Source: Muricea muricata
Lineage: Eukaryota; Cnidaria; Anthozoa; Malacalcyonacea; Plexauridae
Length of the DNA: 64,000 bases
Direction of reading: 5' to 3'
NCBI GenBank assembly: GCA_963855995.1
Contig: OY979723.1
Coordinates: forward strand, 4,180,501 to 4,244,500
Made by a program: the position numbers and the translations under genes. Positions 37,296 through 48,547 of this stretch are shown piece by piece (within the stretch, counting starts at the first letter, position 1; each line of letters starts with the position of its first letter). The notes beneath the pieces were generated by a model. That model ran no database searches, was not told the DNA's origin, and worked only from the letters and a program-made list of their open reading frames with translations.

Positions 37296-40200
37296 TTAAT
37301 TCATGGTCCCCTGTGCAACACTTGGCCCTTTTCCCTTGACTTTGCGGACCTAAAATGCAAGATTGAAAGTCTTTAAACAATGAATTTAAAAATTTAACGA
37401 TTACGTGACATTTAAGTGTGTACATATCTGCACGAAGTAGCTTTATAGAATAAGTATAGCATTTTTAATTTGATTGAACGCTCACTATTAGCTGATAACA
37501 CAGATTGATTATATTGTAGTCAATTTCAAAACGAAATATTCCCCGTTGATCTTCTGTTGAAGTTATTTACTGTTTTTTATGCTATATCACTAAAACGTAA
37601 AATATAAATTCAGCGAATCACACCTTAGGAAATTGGACAAACATTGTGCAAATCACTTGTGAAACTCTGCACGCAATTTCTCTGGGCTTTTTATTTCCCT
37701 CTGGCACAGGTCTCGATATATAACTGCATATCAACCTTTTGACTTGTTTTTTTATGTTTCTTAAATAACGTAGACAAGTGGCTTTCAAACAGGTAGCATT
37801 CATTGACGATCACTAAATAACTTTGAATAAAGTCACATATCACGATACACGACTATTGAAATTCCACAGTATATTTGTTGCAAATATTGAAATGAATTTC
37901 GAAATTAATAGGAGCATAATAATTTTTTTTTGCCATGCAAATTGAAAACGTTGCAAATCTATGGATTCTGCATAAAAAAATATAACCATTGAATTCGGCT
38001 AATTCAGAAATTTGATGCAGAGAATCGAACTTTTTCTGTACCTTGCCTAATCAATATTTTTAAGCGATATTTATGACATAAGCGGCTGTGTTGTATGTTA
38101 GAGTTAAATACCGAGAAGGAGGGATGTATGTCATATACAACCCCCGAGGACGTGCAGCGTCCGAGGGCTGTATATGTAAATACATCCCGACTTTATCGAG
38201 GTATTTAACTAACTTAATTTATTTTTGAAGAGGTTTTCTAACAGAGTCTTTTGATTTTAAACAATTTAAGTCGAGATTTTTCCACAACTTTGATCTAATT
38301 ATTTATTCAAGATAAATAACCTATGTACAACCCGCGGCACATCAAAGAAAACCGACTCAAAAATAAATTAACAGCATATACAAACACGAAGTGAAGCTGA
38401 GAGTTGTATATCTGATACGACACAGACGCGCTTGCATGAATTTAAAATAGATTGTAAATTTTGTATAAAAATCTATCACGTTCGTAGATTATAATTCAGA
38501 TAGTATATGTTAGAAAGTGAACCTTCTCACAGTCATAGATTAAGGATACGTAGATGTGCAATTGGGGATACTTCGCCTATGACTTCGCTGTCTCGCCGAT
38601 TACATGTACGTCTTATCCACATGCATTATCTGGGAAGTACATTTATTCGAAATTCAATATAAATGCATTAGAGAAAAAAATGGTTTCTGCCGTTTTACAA
38701 GCGACCAGGAACAAAGCATAACTTTATTTGTTGCTTAAAATATACGGAGAAACTTCTTTTTATATATTTATGTGAACCAAGGCAATGTAGCAGAATTTTT
38801 TCTCAAAATCGCCGTTTCTTTGGCATTTCCCTATCTAATTTTTTATAAAATTTCGAGTGTGTTCTTGCCAACAATGAGCGTGCATGCGTATGACGTTCCC
38901 AAGCCATCATTCACTTAAGAAAAGAAATATCCGAGTTGCACATCACGTATCCTCAATCTAAGTCACAGTACTATATGTACATTTTGAATTAGACGTTATG
39001 CCTAATACTTTGGAAATGTATCGATTCAAAAGTTATTTCGTTCATTTATTGTGTTAATTACAGTCAAATTCAGAAAAATTTTCGCTGTAATACTCCGAAC
39101 TTCGCTGCAAAGTTCAAAATTCGCAAGCCAGTTAATTTGTTGGTTCTTTGAGTTCAGGGGCCAATCACAAATTTTTTTTAAATTGGCTTTTAAATTTCAC
39201 AACGAATTAACATCAGAACTTTGCCAGAAAGTTTGGAATATTACAGTGAAAAGTTTGCTTAAATCGATTGTTATAATGCGATTGGCAGTCGATTTCAGAT
39301 AAACTACATAAAGTTGCATACTGTTTATTAACCCAATAAAAAAGAAACATTTTTCCAGTTCATGACATACTTGTTTCACAAAGGAAGGTTTTTCTTTTCC
39401 TGTATAGCCAATTAGAGCAAACGAATCGCGGACGTCGAGTGACGTAATGTCTTCCGCTGCTACCAGTGAAAGTGCTTGATACCCTTCACGCGTCATTTTC
39501 ACTGAACCTTCGTCTCTAACAGCTATCAGCACAATTTTGCTAACAAAATACAATAAATATGATTCGAATTCATAAACGGTTGAACAACTTTCAATCCAAT
39601 AAACTACGTTTAATGCTGGGTGGCGCTAAAAAAGTTAAAGATAGCAGCAATACTAAAACAGCTAACAAAATTATATCGATTTTATTTAATGCAGGACAGT
39701 GTGACTTAAAGCAATTTTTTAACTACGATATTAAAGTTTTAAATCAAAAAGAATGTTTAAAAATGCTGAAAAATCGCATATTATTAAAATAGCTTACTTT
39801 GTCTTTGATGAAACTGCATTTAAAAACTCGACCATTCGTTGAGTTTCCGTATAACTTGCATAGGTATCATAGGCAGTACTGCTTTCGACGTAACCTCAAA
39901 ATTAAACAAAAATGAAATAAAAAAATATTGAAACGATAATGGACAGCCAAGCAAAATCTGCAGAAGTACACAAAACTTCTTTGATAACATTTTCTGTCAC
40001 AAATGTTTCAGCATTTTCTCAGAAAATATAGTAAAGTTGAACACTGAAAGGTTTGTACTTCTTACTTATAAAAATATGTTAACGTTAAAAAATTGACCGA
40101 CCATCTTTAACTTTAAAAAGCATCTTCAAGCTTTGTACATTAAAACGTCTCTTTTGATTACAATTGACTATAATACATTCTTGTGCTAAGGTCTGGTTAA

Positions 40201-41078
40201 AACAAGTGTCAGATAATTTGTAAAAAATGCCTTCGATTATTACTTCCATTCGGCATCCATTTTAATTGGACAACCATGATACTTACCTGTTTTTCGATCA
40301 ACGACAACGATGTTAAAGCCGCGTGTATTAACTGCGTAGTCTAAGTCGTTTACTTTAATAATGGCTTGATCTCCTCCAGGGTCGTCAAAACCACGGCTTT
40401 CAACGAACACATACAACATAGCTAAAACGGTAGGAAGTTAGAAAAACTTACTTCAAGCTACAGTTATAATCGTGTACACTAAAGTGGCTGTATCTAATTG
40501 TAAACTTACTGTAATTAGCATCGATGGAAAATTGCCAGCCTTGGTCGTCATGATTTATCACACCATCGTCCTCGCCTGCAGATTTGCTGAGTTTGCAGTT
40601 TACTGATTCACCTTTTGTGACAGATTTGTATTTGAACCCAGCGCATTCTTTCTCATTTACGCAGCTCAATAAACACTCAATTTGAGAATGAACATTGTGA
40701 GCGGATATAAAATCAACCGATGACAATGACGGGACTGTAAATTATCAAAAATAATATATATCGTATAAATAAATTATATTAATAAGAATTTGGACGCATG
40801 GAAGCCATTAATAAGCAAAGAGGTAATCAAATGACAAGTAAACGTGTTGCAAATAAGCTTTCTTTTTTCATGAGTAAAGCATTATACCTATAATCTGAGA
40901 CTCATTTTACCTAATCCATTTTATACTTACAAGAATATACTGAAAAAGTATGATTACAGAAATTACAACTACCTGTTGGCACCTTCTTGAAAATCCATCC
41001 ATCCTCCTCATTTGCTATCAACATTCCAAATGTCATCAGCAGGATAGTTGAAAACAAAAAAAGAAACGAAATTTGCAT
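37296..41078 (-). CDS. Secreted PAN + ILEI-domain protein, copy B (intact)
   Basis: Six minus-strand exons: 41078-40973, 40734-40510, 40421-40287, 39894-39798, 39539-39371 and 37349-37296, totalling 786 nt (261 aa plus stop). Residues 1-20 are a signal peptide (MQISFLFLFSTILLMTFG). A PAN domain follows at about 36-110 with CLLSCVNEKECAGFKYKS. The rest is an ILEI/FAM3-type domain: PGGDQAIIKVNDLDYAV, RGFNIVVVDRKTG, AYDTYASYTETQRMVEFL, KIVLIAVRDEGS, RDSFALIGYTGKEKPSF and the tail VRKVKGKGPSV. Junction phases all agree. One oddity: the acceptor of exon 3 has lost its AG (CTACCG versus CTACAG in copy A), and an AG six bases downstream keeps the frame with two residues fewer. A secreted, ligand-binding role is inferred from the family; no partner is known. 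Confidence 0.85.
38102..38211. repeat. Near-perfect 110-bp hairpin in intron 5 of copy B
   Basis: AGTTAAATACC, AGGGATGTAT and ATATACA are mirrored by GGTATTTAACT, ATACATCCC and TGTATAT around a core CCCGAGGACGTGCAGCGTCC. Unit A has no counterpart here. Confidence 0.85.
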
Positions 41079-42205
41079 CTTGATGTGTGTCAGAATCTCT
41101 ATAAAAAGTGAACACCCTACACTCACTGTTTTTTTTTTCAAATGTTTCTTGAAAGATGCATAGGCTCATTTATGTTTTACAAAGTCGATAAATTCATTTA
41201 GATGAATGTTCCGTCAATCGCGATCGCAGAATGCAAAATTTCAAGTCATACAATTGATATATTCAATCTTTGGATGGAAGGATTTGACTTTTAGAATCGG
41301 TCATAAGACAAATGGTAGCCCAGGATAGAAGATATGTTTAATTTTGAAAACCAAATTTCACGCTGGTGAAAAATTTCATGCTTACAAAATATTTTTGGAT
41401 AACATATGGTACCCCATGGAGTAACGGACTCAAGTTTCAGGCTGCCTCGTACCCAAGGTATTATCTCAGCTCCAGTTGCCCTACCGCTGCGAAAATACCC
41501 TGGCAGAGGCGGTCAGGCAACACAAAAAATTTTTCGGTACGTGTTTTCATTTAGCGTGATAAAAATGCGGAAGAGGAAATAATTTTGTAGTGTTTGGCTT
41601 AGTGTTGACAGTGTTTGCAGGTTGTATACGATAGGCTATATCAAAGGAGGAATATTTGGAAAAAACTAACGCAGAATTATGCGGCCAAATTTGTAAACAA
41701 ATGTCAATCTTGCATCACGGCGAGCAGATATGATCACAGTGAGGAAATACAAGCCCATGAGGTTCACTGAAAAGTAACTTAAAGACTTGTCTATTTTTAA
41801 CAGTACAATTTCTGAATTGTTTCAATACTACGCCTGTAGTATGCACTGTGACAGTGACACAGGTAAAAGGTAATTGTAGAATACATGCACACATATAGAC
41901 AATACAAATGATAATTTTTATACATATCCTTATCCATACAGGAAAACTGTAATAATATTGAACATTTTTAAACGAACGATACTTAAAGACGTAGCACTTG
42001 ATTATTAAAGCACGCTGCACCAAATAGTATGCACCTGTGTTAGACAATATTTTTGTACTTATATTATAAAATTTCTTTTCATATTTATTGAGGCCGTGTT
42101 AGGGTATGTATGCATGTACAAAGTATGCTATACGTAGCCTCTTTAAATGCTGCTGTCGCTATTTATATAAATAAAGATTGTGAAAGCTTGATTCATGGAG
42201 ACAAA

Positions 42206-42713
42206 CATAGGCGTACGAGGGTGTGGGGTGGGAGATGCTGCAGTCCCCCACCCCATTTTTTTAAGAACTTATCCATTCGGGCAAAAAGTGTCGATCATGT
42301 CATTCGGGCATCGACGTTAGGAGTGGGCTGTTGATTGGACGAATATAAAGATCCATAAGGCGGAACAAAAGTACAGCCGATTCCGTTTGACCGTGAAACA
42401 ACATGCGTTTGGAACGCATGTACTGGGCTGCTCAAAATTGACAGTTGCTAACGGTGAAACGACTTGTTTCTAACGGGCGAAGTTTACGTTGACATGCTAG
42501 AGAGAAGCCGTTTTGCTGCTTTTTGCACGTGCTTCGTTGACATTAATATTACCATTTGCGTTCAAGCTGCAAGGTTACGTTTGTTTCAGGTCTTACACAA
42601 TGGTTTGTGAAGTTAAAATGTTGCGTTAGACACTATATTACTATGATGACACAGGAAACCTATGACGTCATGTCATTCGGGCCAACTCCGCCAATCCCCG
42701 CGGTACGCCTATG
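42206..42713. mobile_element. hAT MITE, CATAGGCGTACG ends (unit B, longer)
   Basis: Same insertion as 27340-27582, but about 265 bp longer in the middle (from CCGATTCCGTTTGACC to about 42650), including the palindrome CATGCGTTTGGAACGCATG. The right duplicate has one base lost or changed (AAAACAAA). Confidence 0.85.
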
Positions 42714-42794
42714 AAAACAAAAATGCCTAATGATGCAACTAATGTATATGATGTAGCATTGGATCATGTAAACTTTTGTTTTCTTTTGGGCGAG

Positions 42795-42826
42795 CTTTCG
42801 ACTTATTCCATCAAGTCTTCGTCAGG
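42795..42826 (-). ncRNA. Hammerhead-like core 2 (PLE 3' end)
   Basis: Minus strand: CCTGACGA, then A, GACTT, loop GATGGAAT, AAGTC, GAAAG. This matches CUGANGA plus stem II plus GAAA, with one bulged A. A closing stem III and cleavage site are not convincing, so it is probably a degenerate ribozyme. Confidence 0.4.
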
Positions 42827-42883
42827 CATTCGGGATTGTTTGGGTGTAGTGTGCCTTTGTATCAGTTTTTCTGCGTAGGCGAA

Positions 42884-43103
<220 letters not shown>

Positions 43104-43127
43104 CGTAGACCTGCTGTGCTACTTCGA

Positions 43128-43154
43128 GTTTCACGCTACAAAGCCATCGTCAGG
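43128..43154 (-). ncRNA. Hammerhead-like core 1 (PLE 3' end)
   Basis: Minus strand: CCTGACGA, TGGCTTTGTAGCGT, GAAAC. CUGANGA and GAAA are present, but stem II pairs poorly, so it is likely a decayed copy. Confidence 0.3.
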
Positions 43155-43661
43155 CAACTGACAGATCTGGTGAAACTACTCTCTGTTTACAGTTTGATAC
43201 TAGGTATCGCGTTACATGTCTACACTTGGTAAATAGTTCGGTTCGTTTGTTCAATAAGCAATTATCTTTAATTTTCGTGATAGTAAGTTTTTCCTCAAGG
43301 CGTAGGTTACATCTTCTAGAACCAGCTTTGTAGACAGGAACCTTCTTAAGTAATGACCATTTGATAGTGAATGGCTTTTTTGCTGCCTTCAGTTCCATAC
43401 ATGCTTTGACAGCTCCGTTTCCGTTAAGTATTTTTTGTGAGCAAGTGACTTGACGTGGTTTCTAAATCTTGTTTTAAAGTCATCGGCGGTGACTCCAATG
43501 TACTTTACTGGCTTATTGTTGTCTGCTGTAACTTCGGCTTGATATACCACGCTTTTTGTGAGACATTTACCTTCGGCCGGGCATCTGTTGGGTTGTCTAC
43601 AGTTGCACTGTCGCGTGTTGTCTGTGTTGCTTACGTTCGTTTGTCTCGTGTGTTTGTTTAG
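43150..43661 (-). pseudogene. PLE GIY-YIG endonuclease region, frameshifted
   Basis: Minus strand reads CNCRQPNRCPAEGKC (Cys cluster), SVVYQAEV in the GIY position, YIGVTADDFKTRFRNH (YIG with the following Arg and His) and TELSKHVWN. A 1-base loss near 43395 then shifts to LKAAKKPFTIKW and SRRCNLRLEEK. The Cys cluster before VVY...YIG is typical of PLE endonucleases. It follows the RT with stops between. Confidence 0.82.
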
Positions 43662-43791
43662 TATTTTCCTGCCTGTTTATGAACGAGCTCATGTTGTCTA
43701 GACAACTCTAGCTAATTCGTACATTGTGTCGATTAAAGATTTTATGTAGTTTGTTAGAAGGGGGGAAGTGTTTGTCAATCAGCTGGAAGAA

Positions 43792-44673
43792 TCATTGTCC
43801 TATATTTGTTTTTACGTTCTTGCTGTAAGGGGGATTGTACCATATAGTGTTGCGTTGTCTGTTTCGTCTTTGCGTTCTGTTGCTGTCACTGTTTTCGTTG
43901 CTTGTAAATTGGTCGTAGGTTAAAGTTGCGTTGAAGTTGCTTTGTCTTAAAGCGTCATTGTACGTTTGGGATGAGTCATCAAATGTTTGTTTGTTGCATG
44001 AGAGTTTGTTGATACGTTTGTTGATGGATGAAGGTAGCTGCTTTACGATAGCAGGTGGGTGGTTTGAAAGACGGTTAATGTACAAGGGTTCGTCATTGGG
44101 TTTTCTGTACGGTTTGTATGTGCCGTCCGTCAAGTCAAGTGTTATGTCTAAGAAGTTTATTCGCCTCAGGTTTGCCGTAGCTGTGATTTTCAGTCCAAAT
44201 TTGCTGAAGGTTTCGATCAGCTGTTTTCTGGCCTTGTCTGCCAGTCTGCCTGATGTTGTTTTAATGGCAGCTAGGCCGTCATCACGGTACAGTCCGATGT
44301 TCTCGAAGCGATCTTCTAGCTTGTTGAGGATGAATAGGCCGACAAGTTCGCAGATTTCGGGGCCGCCGTAACTCCCCATGGTTACATCAAATGCGTCAGT
44401 AGTTTTCCTTTTTGTCCAAGTTTGGTTGTTGTGAAACAGGAGGGATTGCCTTGCGTGCTTGATAATTTTTATGTCGTGGTCAGTGATGTCGGATTGCTCA
44501 GCCCAGCTGATAGCGTCGTCTAGTAAGTGTTCAGAGATTGAAGGGTAGAATTCTGCGAGGTCGAAATTAAGAAATGCACTGTACCGTGATGACGACCTAA
44601 CCATCGCCAGAAATTTGCGACATTGAGCCCGCGGTATGTCAGCGGTGATACAAAATACGAAATATTTAAGCAA
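43792..44673 (-). pseudogene. PLE reverse transcriptase, partial
   Basis: A 293-codon open frame. Motif A FLNFDLAEFYPSI carries the first catalytic Asp. MGSYGGPEICELVGLF, then GLYRDDGLAAIKTT, holds the YxDD box (motif C). LRRINFLDITLDL, YRKPNDEPLYINRLSNHPP and IVKQLPSSINKRI follow, a pattern common to PLE proteins. RT motifs before A are missing. The frame ends at a TGA, after which FFQLIDKHFPPSNKLHKIF continues in frame, so this stop is a mutation and not the native end. Confidence 0.88.
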
Positions 44674-44699
44674 ACAAAAATACTATACTTTAGATAGGG

Positions 44700-45506
44700 T
44701 GAGTTAAAATAATATCAAATATTTTTTGAATAACGTAATTTATCAATTTTGTTTCGATAGTTTTTCATTCTACTCCAGTTTCTGCTTATAATGTTGTAAA
44801 AATAGCTTGTAAAAGTGATCACTAACTTGTTCCTCTCCAATTGCTTCTACGACACGTTTGTCCCTTGTCACCATTAAATATACTCAAAATGCGCCAAAAT
44901 GCGACAAAAGATGACCGATTACAAAAAGCGTACAATCAATTTTGACTTTGTTTCTACGCTCTCTTGACGATAAAACGTACCTTCATCCATTGTTGTATGT
45001 TTCTTGCCTGAGTTTTAGAGGAAAGTTGTTCCAAAATTCACTTCAAAATACGAACACCGCGCACTGTCCCTGAAGCAATGTCTTTGTGCGATCCGAAGCG
45101 CGCTTTGGAATTTGTAGAAAACATTTTTCAAGCTTAGACAACGATTAATATTTGACATTTGGTATCAAAATAATCGAAAAAATATGAACGTTTTGAATCT
45201 GGTGTAGTTGGAGTCAGCAGATTATTTACGCTCCAGCAAGAAGCACTTTATATAAGCTACCATGTCCTCTCCCGCTTTGAGAACGCGCGAAAATTAAAGT
45301 TGCAAATCCATTTTTGAAATTCAAATGCGTCGTTGCCGAGATGGTTGCTATAGATATTAATAAGCTGTGCAATTTTGCAAAATTACGTGACTGTTTTTCT
45401 ATTAAGCGTATTGAGGGGGGCAAATCTTTCCGACTTGGTGTTCAACATAAGTGCTTAAAAAGCTGGTATGACCTCAAAAAGGTCGCCGGATATATCGTAT
45501 GTGCAT
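44700..45506. other. Non-coding stretch between PLE and (AT)n
   Basis: Not matched to the units. One minus-strand segment (44874-44770) reads MVTRDKRVVEAIGEEQVSDH then FYKLFLQHYKQKLE and stop, which looks exon-like but is short and unrecognised. Nothing else seen. Confidence 0.3.
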
Positions 45507-45583
45507 ACATATAAATATATATATATATATATATTTACATATACATATATATATATATATATATATACATATATACATATATT

Positions 45584-45636
<53 letters not shown>
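45507..45636. repeat. (AT)n microsatellite before unit C
   Basis: Imperfect AT/ATAC dinucleotide tract. ORFs of Ile-Tyr repeats across it are artefacts. Confidence 0.95.
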
Positions 45637-45640
<4 letters not shown>

Positions 45641-45654
45641 CTTTGCACGAAAAA

Positions 45655-45733
45655 GCACGAAAAGAATTTGGAACGTCGACTATATACAGATGATGGCTTA
45701 GGAATCGTTAACGAATCTACACGTGAATAAGCG
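45655..45733 (+). pseudogene. PLE reverse transcriptase relic at start of unit C
   Basis: The plus strand reads [16 protein letters not shown] and stop, the counterpart of the relic at 28108-28262, with YTDD in the catalytic position. Only the catalytic box survives. Confidence 0.7.
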
Positions 45734-46290
45734 CGTTAAATAAGTTTTGTAATTTTTTTAACGTGGTAAAAACGAAGAAACAACAATTCAATTATCGAAC
45801 GCATCAAAGTGGATGTCGGTCTAATTTGTACACGTTTAAATTTCGCAGTTTTAAATTTTACAATCGCCATTATCTTGTACAAATATTTGTAAGCAAATTT
45901 AGTATTTAAAAATAAAAGAATGGCAAAAGTTTTTTAAAATACTTACGATTATGATACGCTCGTTTCTTGGACAGATGGATTGGCCTATTTCAACTGGGCG
46001 TCCAAGTAACGGGTTAGTAATGCGTTCAGCGTATGAATGGAACTGCACTCTAATGCAAAGCGACAAAATAGATGTCTCATCAAAATCCAAATAATTATAT
46101 GACAGCTGTCGTTCATCTTTGTGAATATTTAGAGGTTAATTTACAACGCACGAGTTTAATAACTTCATGATCTGTAGTTCAGCTTTTTAAAGACATGCCG
46201 CGCGCAACTTTCGCAGACATTAATTTTAAGCGTACACATTAATCGCACAGTCTTAAATTTCTGTGGTAAGGAGGATGTAAAATAATTATA

Positions 46291-47093
46291 CAGGGTGTAT
46301 AAAAAAAACGGAGTCCATCTTTTGTGTCAAATTATTTCTAAATTACTGAAACTTATAGCACAATTTTGGACTTGTTTTAAACCACGTTCTTTTCTCTTTC
46401 GAACAAGCCGTAATTCGTATTTTTACTCCCAGTAACGTATGTGCTATGACAAATTTACTAAAATCTATCGACTTGAGATGCCCTCTAATTATGCAAATTC
46501 ACTATGTTTTTCATGGTCACCAGTTAAATTTTTAACTTTTTCGCGTATTACATAAATGGTATTTCTGTTAAACTTAATAAAACTTGTTATAAAGCTTTAC
46601 AGAAAACAACGGACCGTTAACGTGCACTACGAACGGATAGTTCAAGCTTGTATCGACATGAATATTGACATTATGCAATTTCGACAACAATCTGCACGCG
46701 CGGATAAACCAAACGCTAATTCCGATCATTATTTTGGCATAAATACAAGGTTTTTGTTAAAGTAAACGGTCCGTTATCTTCTGTAAAGCTTTATAACAAG
46801 TTTTATTAAGTTTAACAGAAATACCATTTATGTAATAAGCGAAAAAATTAAAAATTTAACCGGCGACCATGAAAGACATAGTGAATTTGCATAATTCGAG
46901 GGCATCTCAAACCGATAGCTTTTACTAAATTTGTCATAGCACATACGTTACTGGAAGTAAAGATACGAATTACGGCTTGTTCGAAAGAGAAAAGAACGTG
47001 GTTTAAAACAAGTCCAAAATTGTACTATAAGCTTCAGTAATTTAGAAATAATTAGACTCAAAAGATGGGCTCCGTTTTTTTTGATACACCCTG
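46291..47093. mobile_element. Full-length foldback element, 803 bp, TA-flanked
   Basis: The ends CAGGGTGTATAAAAAAAACG and TTGATACACCCTG are flanked by TA (or TATA). The arms, about 330 bp each, pair almost completely. The unit B counterpart near 29080 is empty. The open frame inside is an accident of the arm. Confidence 0.88.
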
Positions 47094-47301
47094 TATAGTT
47101 TCATTTGTTTGCCTTGTATTACAAAATGTCAAACAAGTACATGTGCGAAAACTTTGAGCACATTCGCAATAGAATTCAAAATAAACGTCGCTACGAACAA
47201 TTGAGTAAATCTTGTAAATCTTGAATGCGACACATGCAGTAGATATAAAATAACAATTGAACCAACGAGTCTGGGATGTATAGCTTACTTTGTTTAAATT
47301 A

Positions 47302-48180
47302 CACCATTTGCCCTTCATTAAGCGAAAAAAGAAGGTCATTAAGATAATTTTGCACCTTCACAAACACAAATCGGAATTTCAATAAGACATTATGTGCAAG
47401 TCAATAAGCGTGAAAGGATATTCAATAGCAACAATTTCCGCTGTCATGCATAAAAACTGAAAGCTATTAATCAAAGATGGAAATTCAATAAGAATGCAAA
47501 GAACATTCAAAAACACAAAAGACGTTTTCATTTGAATACAAGCAACGTTCAATTAGAGAAAAATGTAAGTTCAATAAAAACCTACATTTACTTTATAGCC
47601 ACGCAATCATATTAACCCCCCAAAAAACAAATGCAACGTGTATTATCAAGTTTTATCAGTCTAAGTTTGTATGTGGCGTTGTCATAACTCTGCTGTGCTT
47701 GCCGCACATCCTGTCCCAAGCCTTGCTTGCTTTCTACAGTCGTACACTGTAATATTTCATTTCGTTTAGACACCTTTGTAACATTTCACGTTATTCAAAC
47801 ACTTTTAAAACAATTCAGCAAAGCCAAATCTTTGCCGGATAAAGAATATTTTTCAAATAGCCCTTTTCTTTTCTGTGAGCATGTTGGTGTTCACATGACA
47901 ACTTCATTCAGAACATACATTTTTATCTAACTGAGCGTTTCTTGTATTCCAACAAGAACTTCTTTTGTGTTTTTGAATTTCTTTGTATTCTTATTGAATT
48001 TCCATCTTTGATTAATGGCTTTCAATTTTTATGCATACTTGCGTCAATTGTTGCTATTGAATATCCCTTCACGCTTATTGACTTGCACATAATGTGTTAT
48101 TGAAATTCCGATTTGTGTTTGTGAAGGTGAAAAATTACCTTAATGACCTTCTTTTTACGCTTAATGAGGGGCAAATGGTG
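47302..48180. mobile_element. TA-flanked element with about 250-bp inverted ends
   Basis: CACCATTTGCCCTTCATTAA and its mirror TTAATGAGGGGCAAATGGTG, flanked by TA (47300-47301, 48181-48182). The unit B empty site is near 29283 (AAATTATGTCGC). No transposase. Confidence 0.9.
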
Positions 48181-48547
48181 TATGTCGCTTTAAATTTCAC
48201 AATCCTGATTCCGTTGCGCTGATATTCGAAAACGAACTTGATTATCTTAAATTAAATAAAGATAAGAATGAAAAAAAGTTAGTCGATTACTTACGAATAC
48301 AATCAACTTGCTGCTTGAAGAGATCAAACGCTACATCTGCTTTCACTTTTTTCTGTGTTGCGCGTTACTACAACTATAAGGCCAATTAAGCCCTGGAATA
48401 AATTATTTCCGTCCAAGTAAAGAGTTATTAACGTATTCAGCGTCTGAACGAAATTGTATTATATAAGGCAAAACGTATAAAAGCTATCGTTCATGTTTGT
48501 AAATATTCACTCAAGTTAGCCTACACAAAACACAAATTAAATAACTA

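Noticed and set aside
43931-44371. 146-codon plus-strand ORF
   Set aside because: Antisense shadow of the PLE reverse transcriptase.
46556-46765. 69-codon ORF
   Set aside because: Lies in the arm and loop of the foldback element 46291-47093; no homology.
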